This document shows positions 27,996 through 41,000 of a stretch of DNA of 64,000 nt, one piece after another; the first letter of the stretch is position 1; every line of letters begins with the position of its first letter. The notes under the pieces were generated by a model that saw only the letters and a list, made by a program, of their open reading frames with translations, had not been told where the DNA came from and did not search any database. A program made the position numbers and the translations under genes. The stretch is taken from the NCBI GenBank assembly GCA_000231825.2, contig JH720300.1:1427928-1491927 (forward strand), in the 5' to 3' direction. Source of the stretch: Tetrahymena elliotti 4EA. Lineage: Eukaryota; Ciliophora; Oligohymenophorea; Hymenostomatida; Tetrahymenidae.

Positions 27996-28796
27996 AATTA
28001 TGAAATAGTAATATTTATTAACAAAATATTTTATAATGTATTCGATGGATGGACTTAAATTATTTTCTTTTTGGAATCTTTATACTTAATTAGAAAAGAA
28101 AGAATGTAAATTTTTAATAAAAATTTTTGAATGTTTAATTTCAAATATTGATTGACTATAAAATAAACTGATATTTTGTTAAGTAGTGCTAATTGAAATT
28201 TTTTTCTAATCAACTGTTGTTTGTTTATTTGTTCCTTTATTTTATTTGTTTGTTTGCTTGTTAGTTTCTAATTTAAGCGTTGCTATATATTTTTTAATTT
28301 GCCTTATATTTTTTTGAATTAATTCCTTAACTTCATCATAGTCTTATATGCATACCTAAACTATTGATCATATCCTCATTATTTTTCAAATTATAATTAA
28401 ATAAAAGAAAATGGATGCGTTGTGTATTTGCATCAAAGTTTTATAAAAAACTTGAATGCAAATTAAATATTTTATTTATAAAAAAATTATAAATTGTAAT
28501 TGCAAATTTGTAAAGTTCTACTAAACTAAAATTTAAGTGTATTTTGATTGTTTAGTTTAAGTATTTAACTAATAATAAATAAATAGATATTCTAAAGAGA
28601 TAAAATCAATAAAATTAGAATGAGAAATTAGTTAACAGAGTTAATACTTTATATATTGTTTATGGAGTGAATGTATGCAAAATTAATAATTTTTATTTAT
28701 TTATATTATATTTTAAATTAAAAGATATATTTATTATGTTTGAAATATTTGCAGCAGTTTTTTTCTAAAGAGTAAGTGAGTCTGTGTGTAAATTCA
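27996..28796. other. Intergenic between two minus-strand genes
   Basis: Should hold the DENN-gene promoter. It contains an interrupted (TTTG)n run around 28212-28262 and is otherwise AT-rich without a gene. Confidence 0.5.
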
Positions 28797-31700
28797 TCAT
28801 TGAGGATTTCCTGTTTTAATATTCATTTTTAATATTTATTAGTTAATTTAATTAGTTAATTTTTACCTTGAGGACCTTAACTCATTCCCATCATCATAGT
28901 ATTGAAAGGAGCTCCTTGAGGATTTGCACCTGGTTGTTAACCTTAAGGATTTCCCCACATTGCTGGATAACCCATCGGATTTCTAAAAATTTTAAAATAA
29001 TTAGTAAGCATTTTATAAATTTAATTTGTAAAGAATTTATTAGCCAATAAAAAAATAAAATTACGCCATCATCATTTGTGAAACTTCTTAGTTTTGACCT
29101 TACATAACGAAAGGTTAGCTGAATTGCATTTATGGAGGGAATTGTTATGACATAACCATACCTGGCATGCCACCCATAGGGAAACCACCCATAGGCATCA
29201 TAATCATACCACCCATACCTGGGTTCATAGCCATATTTGGATTAGGGAAAACCATGTTTGGCATCATCATTTATTATTATTGAGCAAGGCCAGCTTATGG
29301 AGTACTGGGTTAGCCATTGAATCCCATTTGAGGATTTTAGACCATACCACTTTTCATCATTTATTGTTATTATTATTATTATTAGTTAAGAGCAGCTTGA
29401 CCAGCTTGACCTTAAGCAAATTAGCCTTGAGGTGTTTGGTTAACTTCAGCACCTTATATAACATTTTGACCCATTTACTATCCTTATTATTAAACTTGAG
29501 CAGTTTAAGGTTGGGTTTAAACCATTCCAGCTTGATTATTTATAATTTTTTATTGGTTGTTCATAATTTGAGGCTATTGAGAGTTACTTTGAATATTAGA
29601 ATTATTATTCCAATTATTTTCTTCAGGTCCATTCATATCTTTAACATTTTCAACCTTTGTGTTAAATTGTTGCTATTTTAATATAAAAATAATAATTTTA
29701 ACATTTTGAAAAAATATTTGGATATTCAAGCTAATTTGTGAAAAAAAGTATTTTTAATAAGGGGTAAGTAAGCAATCAAGTTGATTTTTATTTTGTACTA
29801 TTTATTCTTGTTTGTGTGTTACAAAATTAAAACTTTAATTTGCTTTTTCTTTGTTATTTTTTTATATCAAGGTATTAATTAATTTCACAAAAAGAAGAAT
29901 TTTATATTAACAAATCAATCAATCTATCTATTTACAGGTTTATTAGCTTTGGGAGCAGGCTTTTCTTAGTAAGCATTGTCTTCTTCACTCTCATCTTCAG
30001 ATTCATTATTAACTTACTTCTTGTTATATTTAGTTTCTTTAGCGGGAGGATTAGGTTTTATTTTCTTAACAGGTTGAGATGAAGGACCTTCGTCGTCGGA
30101 GTAGCTTTCTTATTCACCATCATCATCACTCATACTTTCACCATCCTTTATTTTTTACAATAATTTTTAACTTATGAAAAATTAATTTTTGATTTGTTTT
30201 TACTTCATCATCATCTACTTCACTAGAACGAATCATTTTTGCAGCTGCAAGTAAATTGCTGTAGCATTTTCTATAAGTAGAAATCATTTCATTAACACCT
30301 TCTTGAGAACCCCCAGTAATATCCTCAAACAAAGGAGGCAAGCGGCCTTAACTAAAAATGATTCCAAGAGAAGGGCAAGCAAGCGATTCGATTGCTTCAT
30401 TAATTTTCTTATGCTTGAAGTTATCAGGAGACTCTTCAACATATAAGATGAAGAATTTATCATCTAATGTGCTTCCAGTAGAATTAACAGGTTTGTTAGA
30501 ACAATGCTCTTTGGTCAATTTCTTTTGTAATTGTTCAAGAAGTTGTTCATTCTACTTATTATAAAAAAGAAAATTTAGTTACTTATTTCATTCAATCTTT
30601 TGTTTTTATCTAAAACATATTTAAAGTGTAATCACAAAAACTATGTTCTTAATGTCTTTTTAAAAGATATTTATAATTTACTTTAGTTTGTGGTAAGATT
30701 TAAGTGTTGTAATAAAGCTTCACACAGCTAGAGAACTTGAGAGCTAAGAACAAAGGATGTTTAACCTATATTTATAAATTTAGATTTAATAAATTGTTAA
30801 CTAAAGCATCTACTAAATAGATAGATATATAGCTTGAGAAATACATGGATAGATATTAGTCTATTAATCAAAAAGTCAAAGAAAATTGAAATGAAATATG
30901 ACTAAAGTGATATCGTTCTAATAGAAAAATAGAAAATCTAAAGAAGGATTTCAAATTGATTAATTAATTAATTTAATTTTTGATTGATGAAAAACTTATG
31001 TATCTTTTTCAAATAGCAAGCTAAAACATTATTAGATAGATGTTTTTTAATCTTTATTTTCTCATTAATTCATTCAATTTTAAAGGATTATTTACCTTAT
31101 GACGGATGTTAGGAGCAGTTAAGTAGTTAAATAATCCATCTAATGTGTTAAAAATCTTTATTTCAGTATCATTTTTCTTCTTGTTCTCTCTTTTGATGAA
31201 GGCTCTATCTAAGTTTTCAGGAAGGAAAGGTTCAACAAAGGAACTCATCTTCTTTTCCTATTTTTTAAATTTAGAAGTTAGTTTACTAAATAAGATAAAA
31301 ACTAAAAAAATTTATAGAGATGTTTATGATTAATTACAAGCATAATTTAAGAATCTCTAGCGGACTTTCTGGAGTCAACAAAAATAGGGGGTGAAATGGT
31401 AGCATTAAGAATTTTAGGGACATCATCGTCTTCGTTCATGATGTAAATGCATAAGACCAAGTGGAATTTGACACCTTCGTTGTTGTAAGAAGTAGAAAAG
31501 AATTTAATGGCTTAGAAGAAGGCTTATCCATTAACTAATTCTAACTTGCTTGTGCCTCTAATACCAACATCAACTAAATGGAAGTTATCTGGTTGATCAA
31601 TTACAGCCTTAACAGCAAAAATGTGGGCCTTTATTTAAAATAAATTATTTTAGTAACTTATAGCTTACACTATTAATTAATAATCTTTTTTGTAAATTAA

Positions 31701-33069
31701 AGAAAATTTGCAATAATTTAAAAATCAGATCGATTTAAAGTAAGTGAGAGAGAAATCTAAAAATTTTGTTTTCAAGACTCTATTTTCTTTTTAAATTTTA
31801 AAAGTCTTAAAATCACTAATTAAAAGATTGGTTATCTATTTGTGGTTGAAGGAATAAGCTCCATTCATATTGATAATTTTTAGATGTTTTTATTAAAATT
31901 TATTGAATTGAATCAATCAATCAATATTTTGATTTATGTTACATATTTTCGTATTTGTTTTGATCTGTTTTAATTTTATAATGGAAATTTAATGTGTTCA
32001 TGTTATTTACATAGAGATTTTTAGGAGAGAGGAGTGACTCGTTTGTTTGTGCGTCTTTAATCTATTAATTAGAAATAACAGAGATTTAAATAAGCATACT
32101 TTTAAAAGAAATTATAATTGACAAGTATTATCACAAAAATTAGATTGAGTTTATGGATTTTTGACTCTTAATTTTAAAAATATTGTGAAATTTTTATTTG
32201 AAAATTAAGAGCTTTTCTTTAGGAATTAACTCTTAAAATTTAAATACTTTGTTTCAAGTCATACATGCAATGTTATTTATTTTTCAGATAATAATGTCTT
32301 ATTAAAATGAATTCTCATTATTAATATTATTTAGAAAATATGAAAATACCTCAAGACGAACAGAAATGTTGGGGAGATTCCAACTCTTGTGCCAGTTCCA
32401 GCCTAGTTCATCAGTGTATTATAGTGATTTTTCTGTATCAATGTAAAGTTTAACATGAGGATCAGGACCCTTTAATATAAGGAGTATAACATCAATAAAA
32501 GGGTAAAGAGATTTTCAAATAACAAATCAGTAAATTTTAAATTAAAGATAAAAAATTGCGCTCTTTTGAAAGTAAAGTAAATAATTTGCTTTGAAAGAAT
32601 AGAAAAATATACAAAACTAAGAAAGGAAATCAACGATTTAAAAAATTAATTTGTTTCCTTTTTTTTGATTGATTTAAAGTAAACAAATTATTTGGGTTGT
32701 TTCTTTGTTAGAAATAAATCAATCAACCAAGTTTATGCGAAGATTAAATAATTTCATTTAAGTAGTATGAAGGCATTTGTAAAAATCTTACTTCTTCATT
32801 GGGGTTAGTGAGAACAATGGCAGGTTACAAATTCCAGACAACAACTTTCTTTTTGACTTCAGTTTTGAGGTTATAGTTACAAGGAATCCAGTCCCATTTA
32901 GGAGGAATATCTATGAAGAGAAAATAATAAAAATTAATGTAAGGACGAATTATAAGATAAGTTTTTAATGTTATTTAAATCAATTAAAAGCAAAAATTAG
33001 AAATGCAAAGAATTCGAAAATATGAAATAATAAAGATATCTGAATAAAATTACTTTATTAGGCAGACAT
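28797..33069 (-). CDS. Candidate Ig-fold transcription factor with Q/M-rich tail
   Basis: Ten exons: 33069-33054, 32910-32792, 32469-32350, 31628-31338, 31257-31096, 30551-30204, 30145-29936, 29672-29065, 28982-28867 and 28810-28797. They sum to 2004 nt (667 residues). All introns are GTA...AG; the longest are 721, 544 and 322 nt. Exon 1 is only 16 nt and the last 14 nt. Residues 1-185 form a beta-rich domain ending GVKFHLVLCIYI, NATISPPIFVDSRKSARD. This resembles by eye the end of the Rel-homology N-terminal domain (hydrophobic strand, then a PI-x(3)-R loop) and also the Runt domain. A helical charged middle (residues about 190-360) follows, then an acidic Ser/Asp linker with basic patches, then a Gln/Met/Pro/Gly-rich prion-like tail (for example GGMIMMPMGGFPMGG). 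That layout fits a transcription factor, but the fold is inferred from a short pattern; otherwise the protein is unknown. Confidence 0.75.
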
Positions 33070-35888
33070 TTTTAAAGGAATTATAGTTTATGAGTTTTTA
33101 TTTGTTATGTAGATTGGTTGATATAATAATTTATGATGGGTTTGTCAGGAGGTACTTTTTCTTCTGCTTCTCTGAAGGAGTGATTAAGTAAGGATTTTTT
33201 GATTTACTTATGTTTTTGTTTTCAATTGTTTTTTTTTATAATTATAATTACTACTTGGCAAAGTGTTAGCTTGCTTTTAAATCTTGTGCAAAACATGCTA
33301 AGCAGTTTATAGTTTTAATTTTTCTTAAATTTTCCCTTATCTTTAATTACGTAAGACCCCCTAAGAAATTTTCCTCTGTAACGTGCAAACATACAAAAGC
33401 GTATTATATTTAGTTCAGGGGTAGGAAAAAACTTATTTTAAAAGCTATTATTTTTACACTTCCTCTCTTTTTGCTTTCCCCACTTTAATTATTGTGATTT
33501 TTAACTTTGCATCTCTTAACATTATTTCCTCAAGCTATTTACTAACTATAAGAGAGCGAATATCACTTCCTCTCCTTCTATTTACTCAGTCTCACACCCT
33601 TTTTGCAGTAGAAATAATTTAAAATCTTCATACAAAGTTCTGTTTTAAGACTTGATACATCAATCTCTAACATAAAAATTGTGATGCAATCCAAATAAAG
33701 TCTTATTTTTGTATATAAATTACATTTGAAACTAAAAAATTCATAAATAAAAAAATATTATTTTAGCTGCATTCCTTTTGTAAGTCTTATTTGACTTTTA
33801 TTATTATCCAATTACAAAAAATTACAACATACTTAAGATTTAGACAAATATTATTGGCAATATAGAATAAACGAATGTAATACTTTTTGAATGCTTATTG
33901 CAATAAATTATCTATTTTTCAAAGAATAAAAGGATATTTAAATATTTCAAATCTGTTTTCATTTACTCAAAATCCTCTAATACTTACTTTATTTCCTAGA
34001 TTGATTAAACAAGTAACAAAGAGAAGGGGAAAATTTTAATTATTAGAACACACTCAACGAAACAAACTATAGATAAATAAATAAAATATTAAAAATTTCT
34101 CCCTTTTATTACGATTAATTAATTAATTTTTTCTTCTAATAATTAGCTTTCTACTCTTTGATCTCTAAAAATTAATTAAATTATCATCAAACTGCTTAAA
34201 ATTAAAAGAAAACACAAGGCAAAATAATCAATCATATCAAATTGAGTACTCCTTTAACATCAAACCAAATTCAGTTACTTTACAACTCAACAGATTAATT
34301 TAAAAATATCAGTCTTCTTGATTTTCTAATTTATCAATTTTTCTTTTCGATTTAAATTCAGCATTGATAATATTTGATTTGTCTCAAGTAAAAATACCAA
34401 AATTTCATTTCACAAAATTAATTTGCTCACTTGGATAAGAATTATAAATAATATATTGATTAATGTGCCAAATTGATAAAACTTTACATTTCAAATAAAA
34501 TTTTTTGAATTAAAAAAATCAAATCTTAATTTTTAAGTGGTATTTTGATTATGTATTTTGGTAGACCAAATAGTATAAAACAAACATCACTTCACTTGCT
34601 CATACTTGAAAACTTATTTTTCTAAAGCTATCAGCTTAATCCTAATTATAAAATAAATGCACAAGTCTAAGACCCACCTCTTTCAAAAAAAATGAATTAT
34701 ATAGCTTGAAATTATAAAGGAGATAAATATAGCGATTCAAAATTTACTTATTATTATCATAATTATTATCTTATTAATATACACTTAAATTTTAAATTTA
34801 TGAATAAGATGAGAAAGTAAATTAAAGCATTTTAAATATACAGCTTGCTCTTAATGAAAATTATTCATATAAGTCCTTATTTTATATTTAATTATATTAC
34901 TTCCAATCTTAAGTAAATAAATCTAAAGGGTAAAATTTCAAAATCAATAAAGTATTTTTTTAGTTACAGTTAATTAAAAAACAAAAGTAAAATTAGAATA
35001 ATAATAATAAGCAATTGTACCTACTGAGTTTTTCATTATTTTATTTATAAAATTATTATTTATTTAATACCAATTTTGACTTAAAAATATAAATTATCTC
35101 ATTAGAATTTTCAAAAAATGTAGTAAATTTCAATAACTTCTTTAAAAAAATTGTAAAAAAAAATATTTTTAATGTTTAAAGAAATGAGTTATCAAAATAA
35201 TAAATAGAAAAAGAATTTTAATTTCATCAAATAATTTATTAATAAATTAAAAATACATATTATTAATAAGATTTTTCAATTGATGAAGTTGTGATGTTTT
35301 GAATTTCATAAAAAATATTCTGAATTAGTTGTTTCTAGGAGAAAAATACCACTCATTTAAAATTAAAAATGTAAATTTTATCTAAAAAAGGAAAATATTT
35401 AGAAAGTTAATCCAATAATTTTCTATTAAAATGACAGAATAAATATTTAATTATTTTTATTTGGCTAAGTCAATTTTCTGAAAAGAATTTTTCTAAATTA
35501 ATATTTTTCTAAATTGGATTTAATTAGAAATTAAAAGTAAGTTTTTTTAATTTTTTTCATTAAAATAAATTCAGTATCATAATCATTTTATTCAAATTTA
35601 ATGGACTTAAAAAGATTATCTAATTACTTTTAGCAATCAATTACTTCAATTAACACAAACACTCAATAGGATATTATGAATAAAAACAGTATCACACTCT
35701 GCTTATTTTGTTTATTAGAAGTCTTAAGAAAAAAAAAATCTTGTTTTTCATTACTATTTTTTTCGTTATTAAAACAAACAGTATAACTTCTTTTTAATAT
35801 ATCAGATTAATAAAAAACACAAAATTTTGTTTTAAAGTTATTAAGTAAAAATAAAAGAAAAAAATTAGGTATCTAAAAAATCTCAAAA
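33070..35888. other. Divergent intergenic region with a slightly GC-richer patch
   Basis: Upstream of both flanking genes. Most is plain AT-rich DNA. The part around 33330-33430 is richer in G and C (ACGTAAGACCCCCTAAG, GTTCAGGGGTAGG) and has no open frame. It might hold a small RNA or a promoter element. Confidence 0.4.
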
Positions 35889-37099
35889 ATGTCTCTTTAC
35901 GGTGTAGGTTTAAACGTTTAAGTAGATAGAATTAAGACTGAGTTCCGCTTATACGTCTCCAAATAAAAAGGTGGCTTGAATGTTAGAAACCTAAGAAAGA
36001 TTTTTGAATCATTAGATTATTAATAAAATGGTAAATTAAATCTTGAAGACTTTTAGTCTGGCCTTAACAAATTCGGATTCTTTTTGAAGAATGTAGATTA
36101 CTAATGTCTTCTTAAATATTTTGACATTGATCAAGACAAACACGTTAGCTACTTACACTTCTTATCTTGCATATCGTAAAGATAACTTTAATAAAACAAT
36201 AATTCTAAATTATTTACTGCTTTGATCTTATCAATGAAAAATAATCAAAGCACTTCAATTTATTTATTTGATAACAAGGCTCATCATTTTTAAAAAATAA
36301 AAGAGAACCTTTGAATGAAAGAAGAATCAATTTCGTCAATAAAGTATTTAGCACTGTAGATTCAGAATAAAAAAATGCAGTCCACCCTTTTTCACTTGGT
36401 AAATAACACTCAATAAATAAAATTTAGATTATTTTTGTAAAAAGCAACTGAAAATAAAGATTGAATAGATAATTAATTAACAAATAAATAGTTGTTAATA
36501 ATAATTATAAATAAATTTAATAAAAATCTTACTATCTTGAATATCTTTATAAAGTTGTATTATTAAATAAATAAATAGCTGAAAGACTTGAAGTTGTCAA
36601 AAACAAAGATTACTAAATTGGAAGCAAAACTAGAGAATAACTTGTTAATGAATATGTTGCTCAATTCCATAAAAATTAAGAAGGTTTGATTACAAGAGAT
36701 GAGTTTATTTCTTACTATGAAGATTTAGGTCTTGGTATATCTTCTGATTAACACTTCATCGAAATCCTTTAAAACTAATGGGGTATCAGAGAAGATGATG
36801 ACTTAGCAATTACTTAAGCAGAAGTAAAAGGTATAGTTAAAACTATCAGATAAAAGCTAATCTAAAAGACTAAAGGAGCTAATGATGAATTCCTCCTTAG
36901 AAAGCTCTTTAAAGAATTCGATATTAGTAATAGCGGATTCCTTACTTTGGATGAATTGAATGCAATGCTCATTAAATTAGAAATCCCTATTCAAAAGAGA
37001 TATCTTAATGCTGTATTCTCTAAATTAGATAGAAATTACTCAGGAGTCATTGAATTTGAAGAATTCGTTTACTACATTGTTAATGATCCTTATCCATGA
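35889..37099 (+). CDS. Calcyphosine-like EF-hand protein
   Basis: Three exons (35889-36175, 36304-36398, 36579-37099) sum to 903 nt, giving 300 residues. The start ATG is preceded by AAAA. Calcium-binding-type helices and loops appear in order: IFESLDYQQNGKLNLEDF, YFDIDQDKHVSYLHFL, VFSTVDSEQKNAVHP (degenerate), then FHKNQEGLITRDEFISYYED, a longer linker (SDQHFIEILQNQWGI), LFKEFDISNSGFLTLDEL and VFSKLDRNYSGVIEFEEF. The stretch from LNERRINFV to NQWGI has the order of calcyphosine/CAPSL, including the YY...S.D..F....W motif. The two extra C-terminal EF-hands make it longer than animal calcyphosine (about 190 residues). It is a likely Ca2+ sensor; a ciliary or cortical role is an inference from the family. 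It ends at TGA in TAT-CCA-TGA. Confidence 0.85.
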
Positions 37100-38025
37100 T
37101 TGATTGATTAGCCTTTAGATTTAATAAACAATAATTAAATGTCAACTTTTTAATTAAAATTTGTTATTATATTTTTTAGATCAGCTTAAAAATTTTAATT
37201 AAATTTGATGTTTTTGACAAAGAAAATGAAATGAAACTCTAAATTAAAATTATTTTTATTTTCCTATTTTATGCTAAAATTTTTTCATTTTTTAGAGAAT
37301 TCAAAAAAATTATCTTCAAAAACACATTTTGCAAATAATTGTATTTAATTTTCAGATTTAATTTACTGATAAAACCAAATTCAAAGTAAAGATTTTGATT
37401 TGAATATAAAAAACAAATAAAGTTATAAATAAAGAATTTAGACTTTAGTAAGAAATAAATTTTTTCATCAGACACATTATCAATTAAAAAAGTAAAAATT
37501 TTTTTTAGAATAAATTCAAATAAAAGCTAGAATTCAAAAAATAGATTTTTACTTAATTTTATGCTTTGTCAAATTTTTAAAAAATGATTTCAATAAAATT
37601 ATTTAAATTTATATTTAAACATTTTAACAACTAGCATGAATAATTGTTGAATTATTCAAATTTTTATTTTAAAAATAATTTGGCAAGAGAATTAAAGCTA
37701 ATCTTAAGTCATTTTACTTTTTAATGGATAAGCAATTCCTTTTTCAAACTGAATCAAATAAGAAATTTGAGTAAATTTTAACTGATAAAAAATGATAAAT
37801 TATCTATTAAATTGAAAAAATTAATATATTCATTTTAATTCTAAAATAGATTTATGGAAAATAAAAAACTCCAATTTTTAATTTAAATTTATAAATAAAT
37901 TATTTCATACAAAATCCAATTTTTTGATAAAAACTAAACAATTAAAAATATTTGGCTTATCAAATTTAAATAAAAGTAGTTTGTTTTAGTAGGATATTGA
38001 TAATAAATAATCTTATCTTTTTTCA
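37100..38025. other. Convergent intergenic region
   Basis: Lies between the 3' ends of the EF-hand gene and the GANP-like gene. AT-rich, with no recognisable gene. Confidence 0.5.
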
Positions 38026-41000
38026 TCAAACAAACGAATCATCTAAATGAGTAGGGGAGTTTTCTATTTCCCCTCTCATCAATTTTTTAATTTTTTCTCC
38101 ATACTAGACTTCATTATCAATTTCATCTTTCTTATTTGGAACTAGGCAAGCAGTTCTTCTTTTATTAAAATTTTTATTTTAAGCAGGTTTTTCTTCTTCA
38201 CTATAATCTTGAGCACTATTACTTTCACTTTACTCTTTATTTTGTTCGTTTTCTTGTGATCCTGAGGATATTTCTTTGATTTCTTCATCACTTGAATTCA
38301 CAGATGAATATTCTGAATTACTATATGATAGAGAAGATTATTTTTCATTATTCAATACCTAATTTTGATAAGTATCTTGATTTTGATGTTTTCCATTAGC
38401 AAGTGTAGTTTCTTTTTTTTAATTACCTTAAAGATGATTCTATTAACTTGCTTATGTATTATAAATTTAGTGAGTACTATTTTACAAATTAGTTTGGTTA
38501 TATTGGATTATTTCGTTATATAATCTAACGACACTCTGTGAGTCATCAAATTTGGTCTATTATAGGTATTAATCTGTTTTGAGCTTCTTGTTTGGATTGT
38601 TTTATTCTTAATAATTTTAATCTCCTATGAGTGAAATAGTTCTATTCAAATAATTATAATTAGTTTATTACAGTTCTGAAAGCCAGAGTTCCATCTTATT
38701 AAACTCCTCTTAAATATTTTTCTTAATTTATTTGCAATCAAATTTAAACTTAAAGTTTTAACTCAAAAACATTGGAATGTCATTCTCTTAAAATATTGCA
38801 ATTAATTGATCAATTAATTTAACGAAGACAGCCTACCAATTTCCTACAACTCCGTGGTCTTTTTTTTGTGAAAAAGTGAAGTTTTATTTAACAACTTCTA
38901 TCATCTCATCAACTAAAGATTAGTAAGCATCTTAATTATTATCAGAAGAATCCATAGTAATATCATTATCAAAATCTGAATCAAGCTCAGAAGACGACAT
39001 CTCTAAAAGATTTTTATAATACTAATCAACTACTTTAATGATATTTTCATAAGTAAAATTAGTAAAATAATTCTTTCTAATATGTAACTTTAAATATTTG
39101 TTAGAATCTTTTAAGAACATTTTATCAAGTTATTCTTTCACAATCTCTAATGTTTACTCTAGAAGTATTAACTAGCTTTACTCAAATTCATTAAGTTAAT
39201 CAAAAGGAATCAAATGAGATTATTCCATGATACTCAAAAAGTTTTCAAATAGCTAATACATTGTGTTATTGAAAAGATGTTTAAAATAGAAGTAATTCTT
39301 CATATCTGAATGTTTTTTCACATCCAAAATTTATTCTTTTATCAAAAACTCTTTGAGTTATTTATACAAACTGCGCACATTGCCGCTTGGTGGGAGAGGA
39401 GGTAAACCAGAATTTGATCTAGAAGATGAAAATTAGCTGAGTTCTTTACCAAATGAAAGAATCTGTCTAATCTTTTACAGCTCAATACTTAACGAGGTAA
39501 ATGTTATTTTACCAAAAGGAGACTTAACATGAATACTTTTTTCAATAGCAGAGTCAACACTAGCCTTGAACATTCTGTCAGAAAAAGGGTTTTCATTGAT
39601 GCAGTTTCCATTAATCTTTTCATAAGTATAAGATATAACATTGTAATATTAGTAAATAGAATTCTATTCAACATCTTTCTTCAAATCAAATCTTGAGTTT
39701 AAGTATTTGATAGCACTACGAACAAATCCTTCACTGTCTTAAACATCAGGATTAGTATAGCTCATATCTAACATCATTTAATATGCTGTATGAGAAGACA
39801 TACTTCTAGTCATATTGTGATTAGATAAACCTTATGAAGGTGATTCATATAAATGTTTACCAAACTTATCATTATTTTTAATTAAAGAATATCCTGAAGA
39901 TTTGTTACTTGGTTTAGAAATATTTTCTTTGCTTATTTCATTCACACTTAAAAATAGTAAATTAAATCCAAGAGAAAATTTATTTCTACTTAGGATTTCT
40001 AAATGCTTCTTAAATTATCCATAGTATTATTAATTGAGCTCATCGTCTTATTCTGTGAATATGTAAATAAATAGATCTGTTCCGCTTAATTACCTAAAAG
40101 CAATTATTTATAATAAGATATATCAAATTATTTTTTGTTCAAATAAAAATATTTACTTAGTGTTAATTTTATCTAAATGCTTAGCCATTTACAATTAAAG
40201 AGTGTACTCAATTGTAATATCTTCAATTTAGATAGTAATCCAAAATGAACCATCATTATTTTTATTCTAAGAAAAATAATTTGAAAGACTGTTGACCATG
40301 CTCTTTTTATGATAAAATTAAAAATAGTTATTTAAAAATATTTATTTATTCAAATTATAAGGTGACAAAATTAATAATATTCAAATAAAATAAAAGAAAT
40401 GACTACTTCAATCAAAGGATTTTATTCATCAGAAATAATTGTGATTTTGTAATAAAAATGAGTGAACATTTTATTTTTTTCTTTTAAAAATTTCATAGAC
40501 ATCATGTCTAAGAATTTATGAGTTTCCTCTCCAATTTTACTTTATTTTTCAAAATCAAAAGTCTTTATGAAGTCCTTATAAAAAGAAGTTTAATCTTTTT
40601 ATTGATTTTTTTTATCTTGCTCTTGTTCTTGCTCAACTTCCATTGCAGCATCTGGGGCTTTAAGGATAGAACTCTTTTTTATAACTATAGGCTCGTTATT
40701 AATACCATAACAAACATTTTGTTTATTTTTGTACTTAGCATATTTATAGTTATTCTTCCAAGTTTAAAAGAACTTCAAACACAAATAAGATTCATAAAAC
40801 TCAAGTTAATTGTATTCTTAAATTGCACTGACTAATTAATTTACAAACTAACTTTAAGCTTGCTTGATCAAGATTCCCCATCTTTCTATAAATTTATTTC
40901 TTTATTATTCTTCTTATACCTTTTTGTATTATTCTGCAGAAATTTATCTTTTTAATTTCTCTTATTGAATTAAATTAATTTATTCCTAAACAATTAAGTC

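Noticed and set aside
29280..29681. Plus-strand Leu/Ser-rich frame of 133 residues.
   Set aside because: It is the complement of the Gln/Met-rich exon of the candidate transcription factor.
37269..37475. Minus-strand 68-residue frame.
   Set aside because: Phe/Lys/Asn-rich random-looking sequence in a convergent spacer.
38026..40350. A separate gene starting at ATG 40299, with the Sac3-like gene ending at TGA 40350.
   Set aside because: The frames join through a GTAG...AAAAG intron of 104 nt, and both sides match consecutive parts of GANP.
40518..40835. Plus-strand 105-residue open frame.
   Set aside because: It lies antisense to the GANP exon and matches no family.
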